Shown here: piece after piece, positions 32,901-47,900 of the stretch
How the letters are laid out: each line of letters starts with the position of its first letter
How positions within the stretch are numbered: the stretch's first letter is position 1
NCBI GenBank assembly: GCA_023055505.1
Contig: JALIRH010000040.1
Coordinates: forward strand, 749,001-813,000
DNA length: 64,000 nt
Origin: Callipepla californica brunnescens
Lineage: Eukaryota; Chordata; Aves; Galliformes; Odontophoridae
Direction of reading: 5' to 3'
The notes under the pieces: model-generated
Seen by the model: only the letters and a program-made list of their open reading frames with translations
Told to the model about the DNA's origin: nothing
The model's database searches: none
Position numbers and translations under genes: made by a program

Positions 32901-35900
32901 ATTCTTGCTTGTGTTCCTACAACAGTGCTTATTATTTTAGACTGCTGGCAATATTTAGACAAAACGAGCCTAAAAACTGCCAGTTTGCTAGTCAGAGGCC
33001 CTTGCAGTCTTTCTGGGTTAAATAGCTGCAGAAGTTGTTTGATGTTCAAAGTGATAATGCAGCTCATTGTGGAGCAGTGATTTCAGTTATTCCTCCTCGC
33101 TTCCTTAGGATGTTGTCTTTTTCTAGTTTTTGCCCTCATGAAGCTGTCTTTGACAGTTAGAAAGGTTATGGTCAAGGTTATGTGAGGGACTTTAGATTAT
33201 CTAATTATGTGGACTGCATTTTGTGAATGGAGGATGTAGTCCAAATATGACTGGAACAGCAGTTCTTCAGAAGATTGATTGCCAAACCCACCTGCCAAAC
33301 AACACTGTTCTTTTATTTATTTTCCTTTTAATATTACAGGGCCTAAAAGGAGGCACAGTAGTGGTGCTGGAGTGTTCCATGAGTTTGTCTTTCTGATAAG
33401 TTTTATTTTTAAGCACATATTTTTTCTCACTAGTAGTCTGTTTAGAAATGAGAAGTGAAAGTCAGTGAATTAGTCTTTGTGTTACTTTGTTGAATATAGC
33501 CCTGAGTGTTGCCCAAATAAGCAGACAGAGATATTTTCAGTATTATGTGATGTAAATTAATTACTAGTGAACAGTTTGTCTCATTACACTATGATACATG
33601 AAAATCATATGCAAGATGAAGCTATTTCTCCTCAGCATAAATAGTGGTATTGAGGATGTGTATTTCTAAAAGTTGTAGTACTTTTAGATTGTAGTACTCT
33701 TCAGGGATGTTTTGGAGTGCTGCATTAGATTGCTCACTAAAGATTGACATTCTTTTTCTCAAAATCCCTTTTCAGTTTTAGAAGAGAGATGGGTAAATTA
33801 ATAAAATAAAAGCTACAATCACTTCTATGGCAGTCACTTTGTTAAAGCAATTATATAGATGTATCAAGAAAGCCTTTTGCTGAACTGTGTTCACAACACA
33901 GGTATCATACTAGCTAGTAAACCACTTACTGTATTTATCAATGATACTTTTGGTACATGGAGATTGAGGTCAGGCCACATCGAAGCTGCTTGGAGGTGTT
34001 CCATCTTTTGTTTCAAGCACCATGATGTGTATGTTCATAGATAAATTCAGTGGAAGCAGGATGGAGGAACTTTTCATTGGTCAGGCAGATACTCAGTTAA
34101 AAAGTTCTTTGAATTCTAATTCTGAAGTATTTAGTAATGGTATTTTTACCCCTGTTTTAGTCTTTGGATACTGTAATTTATAACTTTTATAACTCCCCTG
34201 GCTAGACACTGTGCATGAAAAAACTTTGTCACGAACATTGAGTAAAATTCAACAGCTATGGGTTTATGTTCATTTGAAGGTATTCGTGATTTAAATTTAG
34301 TATAAAAAGGAATTAGAGAAGGTGCATTTCACAGTTGATGTCACAGTACTATAATTATTTAACTTAAATTGTCAAAAGAAAGAAAGAAAAAAGACATTTA
34401 GGCTCTTTTTTCTGTGAATCATTACTATGTTACATGCCTAGAACTATGACTGTCCATGTGTGCTACAAAGACTATTTCTATGAGGAATTTAGAGATTTCT
34501 CCACTGAGTTGGAGACTCTTGGATCAGGCTTTTGTCATAATTACTTCTGCTTTTTATTTACAGCAGAAAACATATATTGAGTAAAATAAACCTGCCTTTT
34601 CACAACCTGGTCAGTAGTTAGCTTTAAAATTTCCCTGAACATGCATTCTGATTTCTGTTTAACTGATTAGCACTGGGCACTGTACAGCTGAAATGTCCTG
34701 GAAGAGATGCAGTGCAATCTAGGGGCTTAGTCCATTGAGAAATAAAGAAGGCAGCTGAAGGACATGCAGGTTTGAAGAGTGTAGCAGTTTCTACTTTAGT
34801 CAGCCAAAAAGCAGATTTAATTCCAATATCATATCATACCTCTTTATCTGCACCCAGTACTGAAAGCAAAATGAAGAGGTTAAGAAAAGAAGTGTGGAAC
34901 ACAGTTCTTCCACTGGTGTATTTGCCTTGGTATGGTAGTATGCAGTTCAGTCCTGTACTACTTCCAGTACTATACTTCAGCAGTACATGTAAATTCAATT
35001 TAATGTCATTCTGAGTTAAAATAAACTAATTTATTTGGTTCAGAGCACAAAAATAGATTAATTCCATTTAAGAATGTTGACAAGTTCTGTTTGATTGAAG
35101 AAAATTGAAATGCTGTTATTGGACAGTTGAATCTTGGGAGATATTCATTGCCTGAAACAGTCTCACTTGTTTTTATTACAATACAGGTTGACAATAAAAG
35201 TTAAAGTACCAAAATCTCTTTTCTGGAAAAAAAAAGATTAATTTTACTTAACTCTATATTTTACAGTATGTTTAATATGTAGCAGATTGCTATATGTATC
35301 AAAGTAAAATGAGAAAGCATCCTTTTTAAAGAAAGCAAGGCTGTTAATATGATGATTAATGATGTTTTCATACAGTACTGTAGGAAAAAATAGTTTCTTT
35401 TTAAACTACTTTTGGCTTTTTCGTAGGGCATATAGTAAGTACATTTGCTAAACATATGAAGAGGTTCTTATAAATAACATGTAAAATTAAGAGCATTTTT
35501 ATTCTGGAACATTTTGAGACCACATTTTTTAATTGATGTTTCTTCCATTACTGTTTTTCTGATCTTTCACATGAAATTGGTATCATATGCAGAATGCTGC
35601 AAGTTAAAGGAATACATCTGAGACATTGGGTTAGCTCAGTAAGTTTTCAATTTTGAAGAATTTTATTCACATTAGGACACAAAGGAATAAGTAGAGATCT
35701 CAGCTGAGTAATTCACGAACATTGACCTTTATCACTGAGTTCTCATCTACTGAGTAGTAAATTACATATCTCTGAAGCATACAAATAAAATTTGTATAGA
35801 ATCAATCACGTACAAAGGGAAAAATTCCTGCAAGCTATGTGTTAAAAGCTCAACAATGCAATAGTAGTGACATGAGTACTTGAGATTCATTGTACATGAC

Positions 35901-38900
35901 ACAATGCAAAGTACTTCCAAAAAAGCAATTCTAACAAACCCTTCTTTCTTAAAATTCAGTCAATGTCAGGTCTCAGAAATCCACTAGATGAGACCAACCG
36001 AGGGTGACCTGCCATGGTGCTGCTCTGCCACAGCTCAAGAAGTTCATGACAGGCAGCTGGTAAGGGCTGGCAGCGGGAAAAGTGGTGAAGATAAAAACTG
36101 TACCCAAACCTCACATTTTATAGGAAAGGAATAATGTGATATTAGTACAGTTAAGTTCAGGCAATTGACATGTTTCATTAATCAAAACTGTATAATTCTC
36201 AAGCATGAAGTGTTAAGTAAGAAACCACCAGTTATTGCTGGCAGCGGGCATGTTCTGTTCTTCCGTTCTCTTCCATTTCAGCAGAACAAGGTACTGGCCT
36301 GGCGCACTGCCTTTCACAGCAGCAGCTCAGATGGATGGTGTTTGCACCTCACTAGCCCTTTCCTGTGGCTGTCCTGTTAGTTTTCAGGGAGGTGACATTC
36401 CTGGGGCCTTGCAGTTGGTTTCTGCAGAAAAGTGAAGGCTCTCCATTGGGTTCTGAGTTAACTTAAAGAAAAGAAGAAAGTGCCAAGTCATACATCGAAC
36501 AAATAGGCTTGGCAAAATACCTTTACTGCTAGATTGTTAAAGTGAACATAGTAGGGAGTGTATGTAGTAGCAACTCATTTTTATAGGATTAAGATAAGCA
36601 TCTGGAATGTTCTGTAATGCTCTCAATACAAGAACAGCAAATATCTCTTATTGGGCTTCTTATGCTTCAGTTAGTGCCTGTGTTGGAAATATGCATCTTC
36701 TTTTGTGTAGTGCCTTCAAGAAAATACCACTTTTGTCACCAGGTTGTGTATTGAGATGGCTTTGAAACTTCAAGCTGGCAGCTGGATTGCAATGGTCCTC
36801 CATTAAGATGTTTTTGGAAAACTTCAATCAGCTAAACAGCCCAAAGTGAAGTGGTGTGGCAGCGCAGGAGCTGCACGGGCTGTGTGGGAAGGCTTGATCT
36901 TTCACTTGGAAAGCAAAAGCTCAACTGGCAGGAGTCTAGCCCACTGTGCTGTTAATTGCTTTGTTTTTAACTATTTCTTTGTTTTTAAACTCAAGCCTAG
37001 CATGGACACCTTATCAGTTTGCATACAAAGAGAACAGGTGCTAGATTCTGACTTTCTGTTGTTCAATTAAGAGAAACAAATCTTATTATTATCTCTCCAT
37101 CTTATTTGAAAATTATTTTTATTTGATTATTTGATTTTTATTTTATTTTTATGAATATTTTATGAATATTTTACGAATATTTTTGAATGTTTTATTTGAT
37201 TATTATTTGAAATTATTATCTTATTATTATCTCTCCATCTTATTTGAAAAGCCAAACTCTTCTTATAAAAAAGCCTAAATTGATAGAGGCAGCACTCAGA
37301 ACACTTTGTTTAATTCTAAGCTTCTTGAAATCATTGGAAGTGATTTTTTAAAGAGTGTTTTGAATTCTGTTTGGAGTTTTTCAGGGTTTGGTGAGTGTTG
37401 TTTTAGGATTGCCTGGGACCTGAGGACATTTGCAGAGGCTACTTTATAAGTATCAAAGTACTAGCTCCTTATATTGCATATAACCACTATTCTCTGAAAC
37501 CAATGTTTAGGTCATGAAGATTGAGCTTTTACAAATACTTTTATAAGATGAAGCTGTGTGCATTATGCGGATAGACTCCAAAGCAAATTTTCTCACACAT
37601 TTCTTTGCAACATCTAAAAAGCAAAGCTGTATGAATGTCTGCTCTGAGGAGTTAATGTGCTGGGTTGGGTGAGACACACTCCCAGTGGATCAGTGGGTCA
37701 GCACTGACCTAGATGGCATTAAACAGCAAGTTTAGAGGCCAGCTTTGAAGGTGAACTGGGGTGGTGAACTATGGATACCTTTTGCCATCTGTTTACTGTC
37801 TGAGATGTACCAGTCCATGTCCCATCCTAGGATATTTGCTGAAGAAGTACTAAAATCCTCTACAGTTGCTAGGGCATTCAGTTCCATGATCTCAGAAAAT
37901 GTTGGTGTTGACTTTATTCCTCTTCCTGTGTGCTGAATTCACTTTTCTATACCAACAATGAGAGAAAAAATAGAAGCTAGTTAAATGAACACAGATTTCT
38001 ATCTGATCCAGACTCTGTTGGCGTGTCCTGATTTATCCCTTTGCCTTTGCAATGCTTAACTAGTGAAAAATGTTTTGTTTCCCTACTAATGGTTGTAAAT
38101 GTAGAACTGTTTTTCTTCTGTTTACTTGAAGTCCTTGTGGAAAATCAGATACGTTTTTAAAGTGATCAGCTAAAGGCTTAAGTGGAAAACCTATTAGGAT
38201 AAGCAGCACTATTTCCACTGTACAGAATGCACATTTTGTCTGTTGAGCATACTTTTCTGGTCTATGCTGCTGTTATATGACTGAACATAGGATCACAGAG
38301 ATCAGGAATATACTTCAAAAGAATTATTATACGTGGCTCCTGGCTTTAACCCTTGAGAAATAGCACTTACCAGCAAACACACCTGGTAAGTAGAATGCAT
38401 TTTAACAAAAAACAAGAGTAGCAATATTAAAGCTGTAAGGAATTACACCCTTACGAATGCATTTTAACAAAAAACAAGAGTAGCAAAATCAAAGCTGTAA
38501 GGAATTACACCCTTACCAGGAACATCAGGTGACACAGAGTCCTCTCTGTCACTAAATATATTTGCACATTCTGGGTAAACACTGGCTTAATTTCACCTTT
38601 TGTTATGTATAGGCACGAAGTAGAGATGAAGAATGTCTTGAAAGTGCCTTAGCACGTGTAAGGAGTAAGGAAGGTGATGCAGGTCAAAGAGCTGGCAGGC
38701 ATGTATTCATCCCTTATCAGTACTTGCCCTCACAGCAGTACACTAAATTGCTGTAACAATTTACACACCCCTGTGAGCCAGAATTGATTCCAGCACATTC
38801 TCCTACCTGAGAGGTTTAATCTGAGGTAAAATCTTCAAGGCAAGTGCAGTAATGTAGAAATAGAAAACATAGTCCCATACTGCTAACTTCTACAGCTTCT

Positions 38901-41900
38901 TTCCCATTAAATAGAGTCATCATATAGCTTAATGTCTAAAATATTTCCATTCTGTGAAACGGTTAGTGTTCCAGGAAGGAAGCAGTTTTTGTTCCATCCT
39001 TGGCTAAGGGGTGTTCTGATACACTATTGCTTTTTAAAGTATAGATTTCAACATGATGCCTGTCCATAGAAGTTTTTCTACTCTTTGCATACACCTTGAA
39101 GTATCCAAAATGAAAATGAGATTATTGGCCTTTTCAATAGAAAACTACCCAGTAGTGAATAGGTAAGTTAGTAATATACAGTCCGTCGCATGATTTCATT
39201 GAATTTGACAGCAGCAATGTTTAAAATCCAATCTTACAAGTTTAATCTCTGGAGAAAAGAAAAAAAAAAAAGAAAAAAAAGGTTAAAAACCTTTTCCTTT
39301 GAGATACAGTTGCTCATAATACCTCAGGAAATTACAGTTTATGTCTCTGGTATACTACCTGGTTAAGCTAACTAATCATAAAAAGCAATAATCAGAAGAA
39401 CAAAAAAAAACCACCTTAAACCTAAAAAAAGGTTGGTTCTTGTAATTCCATCACTTTTTGACACAGGAAGTGAACTGATAATGAATTCTGAAACCATCTG
39501 TATCTTCGAGGTTTTGCTGTGGTTTGTCACATTGGAATAGCTGTCCTTTGTTGTTGATGGAAAGCGTTTGTCCTTGATCTTGAAGATGGAAGGCATTTTA
39601 AGCATGTCAAGGCACAGTCTGTTATTATAATGTCCTGGCAGTATAATAGGAAAGGGTATGGCATGCACAATTCAATATTTATAAGGATTTCTATGTATTT
39701 TTTGTTATTCTGCTTAACAGTGCATTGCAGTACACTGATGTTATGGTTTCACACTGAATTTTCGGAAGATATACTGTAGTGGAATCATGCACTGATTCTC
39801 CTAATTTTTACCCTGACAAATAGGACCACTCAGTGGCTGATTTAAACACCTATCATCCTTATTAAATCTGTTTTGAGGGCCAGAAAGCTACAAATATAGC
39901 TCAAATCTTAAAAGTAGAGAGCTATGATTTGGATGCAATTCTCACTACTCAGACTGATGTCTTTCCTCAAACAAAGCTTTCTTTCAAATTTAGACAAACT
40001 TACATTGCAGGAGATGGGACAAGATTCCTGCCATGTGCATTCTTTCTATCCACTAATATTTAGGTGCTGATGTAGATGTGAATTTCTGTGGCATTATACA
40101 GAGTAACTAAAAGTCAAGCAGAATTATCTGATATTCCTAAATACTTATTTTAGCATTCTGAACAATCAATATTTGGAGTCAGCTAGTCTCATTCACTAGA
40201 GTTAGAGGATGAAAATGTATTTATCTTAAGGAAAATACATACAGACTGTTGTATTTCTGGGCAGAGAACTGCATTTTCTTTTCAAAGAATTACTTATTTC
40301 ACATATTTTAGATGTAATATAATTGATGACAGCTTGCAAATTCAATGGACATTAGAATTTACTAGTAGGGGGTATTTTAATAGAAACTCATGATCAGACA
40401 GCAGGTGATTGTTTCCCAGATAATTTCCACAGGGCCCAGTGCTCCAAAGATTTGTATTCTGGGGCTTCAACTCCCTTCCATGTAGATGTTTTCAGCGGGG
40501 AATTGAATTAATTGTCTTCAAATCTTGTTGGAAATAAAGTTACTTTTTACTGTTTGCAAAGATATATATATATATCTTTGCATCTTTGTATCTATATATA
40601 TATATTTTTTTTTGTAGCATCTTTTTTTGCTCTAACTCACTTCTAGATTCTTAAATGTTAATACTGGTGAAAGTATGTTTTTCCTGACATTGCTGAAAGC
40701 TCAGAACAACTCCCACTAGCTCAGTTGAGGTTCTGAGATTTAGCTGAATTTGTTTCTAAAACAGGAACACTGTGTTTTGACTGAAGAGCTTGCTGTGTGT
40801 CAGTGGCTCTGTGCATGGTAGAAGAGTGTATATTTTGAGAAAACTTGACCCTTAAAAAGGGAGCGCTGCATGCCTAATGAAGCATGTGCATGGTCACTAC
40901 TTCTGGGACATTTTTTCTTAGTCGTTTCTTAAAGTCTTAAAAAGCTTTTTTCAATATTGTCTGGTCCTCTCTCTTAGAGCCAGAGGAATGCTGAAGCTGT
41001 TTTGGCAACCTGCTAGACATGGAGGAGAGAATCCTGAACGTATTTCATTGTTCCTTTACTTCTATACGCTTTCAGGAGTTATTTACCTGATCTCAGCTCT
41101 CAGTCACCTGGCATATTCTACACTGCTTCTGGCAGTTTCTGCACGGGATGGGAGTGGCCTTTCCTCAGCTACCAATGCGGCTGTCACAGTGCACATCCTT
41201 CAGACCACTTCAGCTCCTGCCAGATTTGAGAGGTCCTGCTATGCTTTTTCTGTTCCTGAAGATGCACCTGAAGACAGTCTGGTTGGAACTGTAAAGGCCA
41301 GAGAGCCCCCAGGTGAGTTGTGTGTTCAGAGATGATTCTCTCTTACAGTTCTGGCCACCAATGGGAAATGTCTACAGATAATATTTATTGAAACTTTCAG
41401 ACTACTTACTGTTCTGTTGAGCATCAAATAGTATTTTCTGTTAGTATTTAAAATGACTGTTGTAATTACTACTACATCAGCAGGCTCTTTAGATCAGATG
41501 GAGATTGATGGTCATTTCTTTGGTGACCCAGTGGGAATGGCAACTTCCCTCACTTATTTGCTTTGCAATATGGTTTACAAAATCCTTAGTTTTATAATAT
41601 ACATTTTGCATGCAAGCAGATTATTCTAGAGTATTTTCTAGAGGGATTTGTGCAAATGTAAATGTGGAGATGGGGAGTACATTGTGACAGTACAAGGAAG
41701 GGTCTGCTTGAGTGTGCTTGTGTTAAAACTTTAGCCATGAAAGAATATCTGAAAGCAACACTCATGAGCAGACAGTATTCCAAATTGTCAGAGATGTAAG
41801 ATGCGTAAGGGATGTGCTGCCAAAAAATTTTTTTTTCCAAATTAAATTATCAAGTTTAGATGGGTGTTTATGGGGGCCACTTCATAAAATACCCTGTTCT

Positions 41901-44900
41901 GAGAGCCATCTATGTTTGGTTCTTATGCAGAACAGTGGGAGCTATGCATCCATATAGTGGCTTGGTGATTAATCTCAAGAACAGTGTGGAAGAGAGAAGT
42001 TTTATGAATTTGTGATTAGTCAGAGCTCTCCATTTTCTTCTGCTTGGAAGGGACAGTATATTAACCACTGTCCCCAGAGAGGTAGCACCAGCAGAGGAGC
42101 CTTGGCAGTAACATTTTATGTAGCTCTTGCTTTAGACTGCGTCTGATGTCCTCAGGTTGTAACAGTGGTCCTCCACAATCAGTAAGGTCAGTAAAATACC
42201 TTTGTATCAGGGGTCAGCTACCTGTTTCATTCCTTGCAGTGAATGCCTGTTTATAGTGAAGTGATTACCTTAAGACTAATTTATAGGAGCATTTTTCTGC
42301 AGTTTAGATCAGGGAAAAACAAGAGGCTATTATATGATTTTTCTCTATATAGTTTTGTCATATCAGTACATTCAGACCAAGCTTGTGCAGTATTTATATT
42401 ACTGATGGGCTCTGGGGTCAGGAACAAGGAAGCATAAAAAAAAAAAGCCAAATTCTGTGTAGCTTACACCTTATAGCATTCATTCTTCACAGTTCTTATT
42501 AGCCTTCATGATATCACTCTATTAGTATTATTCTTTTTAACTTTTATTTCTATTTCTAGATTCTTTAGACATTATATCCTACAGAATTTCCTCTGGTGAT
42601 CCACAAGGAAGATTCTATATTGACTCTCAGTTTGGTATCATCTGCATCAAGAAAGAGCTCGATCATGAAACCCAGTCTGTTTTTGTGCTCACCATTCAGT
42701 CACAGTTGGGAAAGTCCCCTGTCTACAGCAGCACCCAGGTCAATATATCTGTGATAGATGTTAATGACAACCCTCCAGTATTTCTTACCAAATCTGATAA
42801 GGTAATTATTTCACACACTCAGCCTCCTGGCACTGCTGTGTACGTTGCTCATGCAGAAGATAAAGACAGCGGCTTCAACGGGGCAGTCAAATACAGTCTT
42901 GCAAGCAATCAGACAAATGCATTTAGTATCGATTCAGGCCTCGGTGTGGTAAGCCTCATCAGAACAGTGTTTGAGGATAAACAGCAGGAATATACTCTGT
43001 ACATAGCAGCTGAAGACCACGGAATTCCTCCTCTAAGTTCTTTGCTGTTGTTGACAGTGACTGTTGAAGAGCAGAGGATGGGCCCCACTTTGGCTTTTCA
43101 GAACTTGTTGTATCAAGTAGAAATCAGTGAGGCTACAACTCCAGGTGCCCATATCCTTCAGGTTCAAGCCTACTTATTTGATCCACACCATATTAGCTCC
43201 AAGCTGACATATTCCATAGAGTCTAGCACAAATTCTATTGCATTTGGAATCAGATCTGATACTGGCTGGATTTATCTTCGGAAACATTTGAACTATGAAT
43301 GTGCACAGATTCTTAGTTTTAGAGTCCTGGTCATCACCTCGGAGGAGGAAAACTCCATGCAGATTGCAAGTGCATCAGTAATAGTAAATGTCCTGGATGA
43401 AAATGATAATTTGCCTGTGTTTATGCATGAGAGTTACTTCTTCAAAATGGAGGAAAATCCAATTCCCAGGGGTGTGATTGGCACTGTTACAGCTGTTGAC
43501 AAAGACTCTGGAAGAAATGGACAGCTTTCATATTTCCTCCTGTCTGATGGAAAGTATTTCAAGATGAATTCCAACACAGGTAGCATTTTTATGATTTATA
43601 ATCCACCTAATATTGCTTTCAGAAAGCAATCCTCCCTAAAGGAATAGAAATAAAGTGTAAAACTTTAAAGAACTGCTGTGAATCTCTGGGGTTGGTTGGT
43701 ACATGAATATTCAAACTGTAAGCTTCACAGCTGAGGGAATGAAATAAATCATACTCTTGAAAAATAAACTAACCCTTAGGATTTGATTTTTTTTTTTTTG
43801 GTAGCTTCATTCTGATTGCTTAGCTATAAGTTTTGGCTGTTCCAAATTAAAAGAGGGAATCTTAAGTTACAGCTTCAGTAGATCATACGAGAAACTGAAT
43901 TGCCTGTGATCAAGTACAGTTGAAAAGTATGAATTGGTCATAAATAGTTGTAAAAGTAACTGTGATGTTTGACAGTGTTTTAAAACATTTGTGGAAGCTT
44001 GTGCAAGTTACATCAATGGATACGGATTCAATATTGTACGTTTTAATGAAGAAAGCAAATTGTCTGAAAGAAATTATTCACAAAGTGTGAACTCTGCAGT
44101 GAATCTCAAATGTGTTATGTGATAGATAATATATCCATGCAGTGTAGCAGCACAGAATGCAGCATGGAAATCCCAGAGGAAGGGGATCCTGTAAGGAACA
44201 TAGGCATTGTACATAATCCAGTTTAGCAAAATAATATCTAATGCACAAAGACCTGCTATTTAAAATTTATTTTCTCAGAGATTCTGTCCTCATAGGCAGA
44301 ATTTCTTTATGAATTTCATAATTGTTATTTCAAAACAAAGGTTTGTTGGGTACATTTACAGAAATCTAAAGGCAAACAGACTCCCGGGAATTAACAGTGA
44401 TGCTCTTAAAATAATATGTGGTTATCTGTGTGAAGGGCTTTGGTCAACCACAAATCTTCAGCTATATAGAGTATGGGTGAGCAGATGGAAAGGAGATTGA
44501 GTTAGATTTATTTACTGGGTTTATCAGAATGTATAGGAGACATCAGACTTCCTGATTAATGTACAGATGCTGTGTTGAGAATAGTCTAACCCATGGGTAT
44601 AATAAAGGCCATTTATCAGCAGTTAAAACCCTGTGCTCTTGGATTATCTGTCCTGAAATGTGATGATGAAAAGCACAGTGGGATTTGTTTAGAAGGCCAG
44701 TGTGTTGCTTTGTGCTGCTTTATACCTTTTCTCAGGGGAATCCGGAGTAGAGTAAAGAATATAAGGTAGCACTGAAGTACAAGTGCACATTTTGACGTAA
44801 CATTTGTGTGGAACTGAATTCACAAACCTGGGATTTTAGTGTCAGCAGCAAGGTATATAAAAAGATGTATGATTATTACATGTCATAAGATTAGTGCTAG

Positions 44901-47900
44901 CGTACGATAATATGTAATTCCCTTTCTTCCTTGTTTTCTGTGTCCATCAGGTGAAGTTATAAATTGGGTTGCATTAGACCGTGAAAAACAAGCTCACCAC
45001 CAGCTGACTGTGCTAGTGACTGATCATGGGTCACCACCACTTAATGTCACGACAACCGTGTACATCTCAGTGATGGACGTGAACGATAATAAGCCTATCT
45101 TCCCTCAGACTGCACCCGGAAAAGAGCTAAGCATTAAGGTCTGTAATAGCCCTTGGCCAGCCTGTGCGGCTTGTTCTGAGCACCACCCTGTGGGCAACAG
45201 CTCAAACTGTTCATGGCGTTTTGGTGTGCGTAGTGGAGAGCCAGGCTGGTAGCTGGACACTGCTGAGTGAAACAGCCACCACAGCACGCATCTTTCAGTC
45301 CAGCACAGTGCCTGCAATGCCTGACTTAAAGGAGATTCAGTTAAGGTTAATTAAATGATTATTTTTTTTGCATGTTCTTAATTTTGACCCAGCTATATTC
45401 AAGACCTTCAAAATTTGTAAATAAATAAAATTTTAAAAATAATTCAGAAAAAAAGTAAAATATGTAGCTTGCTAAATACAAAGGATATATGTATAATTTT
45501 GTTTATGTGTGTAGTAGTCTTTTCCAGTTTCTGACCTCTGATTCTGCTATACTAATTCATATTTATTTTTGAATTAACATATGCAGACCATAATAGGAGA
45601 TTTTTCAAGACCAGGTTGAGTGAGGCCTTGGGCAGCCAGATTTAGTGATTGGCAACCCTGCTTATGGCAGAGGGGACAGAGTGTGATAATCTCTAAGACC
45701 CCTTCAAACCCAAACCATTCTGTGATTCTGTGATTGTTAAAACTGTATCACTTAACCATTTTCTGAAATGCCATTTGCACTGATCATAAACTTTAATCTC
45801 ATTACTGAGATGGAAAATACAGCAGCAGTAAGCTCTTGTGCTAAGGGAAGGAATTTCTTTTGAGATTCACAGTTATCTGTTTATGCTTGCAGATTAGTTT
45901 ATTAATATATGCTCAATGACAGGTTTTGGAAGGACAGCCATCAGGAATGCTCATCACCTCTGTCTTTGCAAAGGACTTTGATTCTGGGAACAATGGTACA
46001 GTACTATATTCAATAGAACCAGGTAAGAATCGAAGGTGGAATTCATAAGCAAAGATACATTGAAATAATCAGCGTGTTAAGAGGTGTCTTGTATGCATAC
46101 AGAATTTCTTGTCTGTTTTTCTGTTAGGAAAGTGTCGCCTGTACAAATAGGAAAGAGGGCCATTCTGTGTCTAAATTTTAAGTATGTCTGGAGGTACAGG
46201 CAGTTTCCTACCCTCCTGTCTACCCCATCTCCCCACGGATTTGGGTGTTTTTGTGTCCAGACAGTGCATTCAGACAGCAGTCAGAAGCGATTAGGACCAT
46301 GATCTTGTGCTGCAAAATTTAGTGTTTCAGTCACTTGTCTAACATGGTAAAGGAAAGATGATCTCCTTTTTTCCCATAACCAACTGAAGATTTTCCTGCT
46401 GGAAGAATGGTTTATGAGACTGAGGCGGGGATCAGAAGGATCAGCAGATAATCTAAGCAAATGATGAAGCTTGTGGGTTTTAGTTTATGCTGCACCCTTT
46501 TATTAGCCTTCTATTAGCTTGACATTGCATAGCCGCTTGAAAACACTTCTGCTCTTTAGTTTTGTTCTTCACTTCTGTGTGTAGGAGTTTACTTCTGGGG
46601 TATGCTGTAGCACTCAGGTTTGCTTGCAGTGAAATTGATTGCAGAGCAGTCCTAAATGAGAATGTGAGTAGGACTAAGGTGTTATTATTGACAAGAGACA
46701 TAGATGTGATCTGCTTCTATCACAAATCACTTGCCTCTTGTTTGACACAAGAGATCTCAGTCTGTAACAGTAAGAAAAATCTCTCTGTCCTGCTTTACTT
46801 TGTTATTGATTCAAAAAAGCAATATATGCCACTAACAGAACTTTGTTTTGTAACTGTTCTAGTCTGCTGGCTTACTGCAGTCAATGTCTTCTAAACTTGG
46901 TGTTTCTTAGTCTACGCTCATTTGCACCTAAAACATACTGCTTCATCAGAGCAAGAAAATGTTTATATTATTTCCACCTTATCAGCAGGTTTTCTCATGT
47001 GTTCTTTCCCCTTACTTTTTAAGAAAAAGAGAGTGAACCTGCAGCTTTTTCTTTCAGTTATTTCAGCCTTGTTAACATTCCTTTGGATTATATCATACTG
47101 TGTCTCTATGAACCCTTTTAACTTCCGTGGGATAATGGAAAGATTTGAAGATCTAAAATCAAAGTTAAAGGAGGATTAATTCTGCTCTCACCCAGCAAGA
47201 GATGCTTAAAGAAATAAGATATTTGATAAGTTGATTAAAATTCTGTAGTTGAAGTGTAAAAGCATTCAGTTTTATTGCCATAATCCTGTTGCATTAGTTT
47301 GGATACAATAGACATGGATACAAAGGGATTTGGAGGGGAAAAGAAAACGGCAGAATGGGTAGCATCCAAACCTTTGTTTGAAGGCTAATGGTCAGACAAC
47401 ATAGGAAGCATTCTCCAGGGGTCACCGCCTCTCTGTACATATTGCTGTATTCCTTCCTTTAAGCAGCATGTTGAATTTTCTTATCCCCCTCTGTAGAGCC
47501 ACAGAGGGGAGTGAGAAGGAATTCCGATTGTAAAAAAGACAGCAACACAAAATAGGTCTAGTCTGGCAAAGGCTGTCTCTAGAAAGGATGTAAAGGTAAA
47601 AACAGAAGCAATAAACCAACAAAAGAAACAAACCCACTACCACAAAAAAATAAAAAAAAAAGCAGACCTCTCCTGGCCTTAAAGCTAGATAGGTTCCTGG
47701 TAAACAAATACAGAAGCAGAACTTCTCTGATACTCATTTTTGTTGTTGGTTTTGGTTGGCCCACAGCCTTTAGCATCTGCTCTTCTGTTATATGGTGAAG
47801 TTTTTGCTTGGTTTATATTTAAAATAGTATTTTCTAGTTTCTAGCATTCTACTGAGGCATTTAAACCTGGTCTTTACTAGTTTCTCTAATACTTTCTTCC

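Larger units (their letters stand above)
30835..41075 (+). other. Intron 2 (10.2 kb)
   Basis: The largest complete intron of the window. It contains a solo LTR, a 32-bp direct repeat pair, a 62-bp tandem duplication and a 28-bp palindrome, listed separately. The frame and domain sequence run straight from exon 2 to exon 3, so no exon is missing here. Confidence 0.85.

Noticed and set aside
40988..41075. ATG-led extension upstream of cadherin exon 3 as an alternative first exon
   Set aside because: The CTTTCAG acceptor at 41,069-41,075 joins exactly in phase with exon 2 and completes the cadherin repeat; the extension has no cadherin or signal-peptide character.
46562..47179. Two hydrophobic frames in intron 6 as a possible membrane protein gene
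   Set aside because: No promoter, splice or family support; T-rich DNA gives hydrophobic codons by chance, and the exon 6 to exon 7 join needs nothing here.
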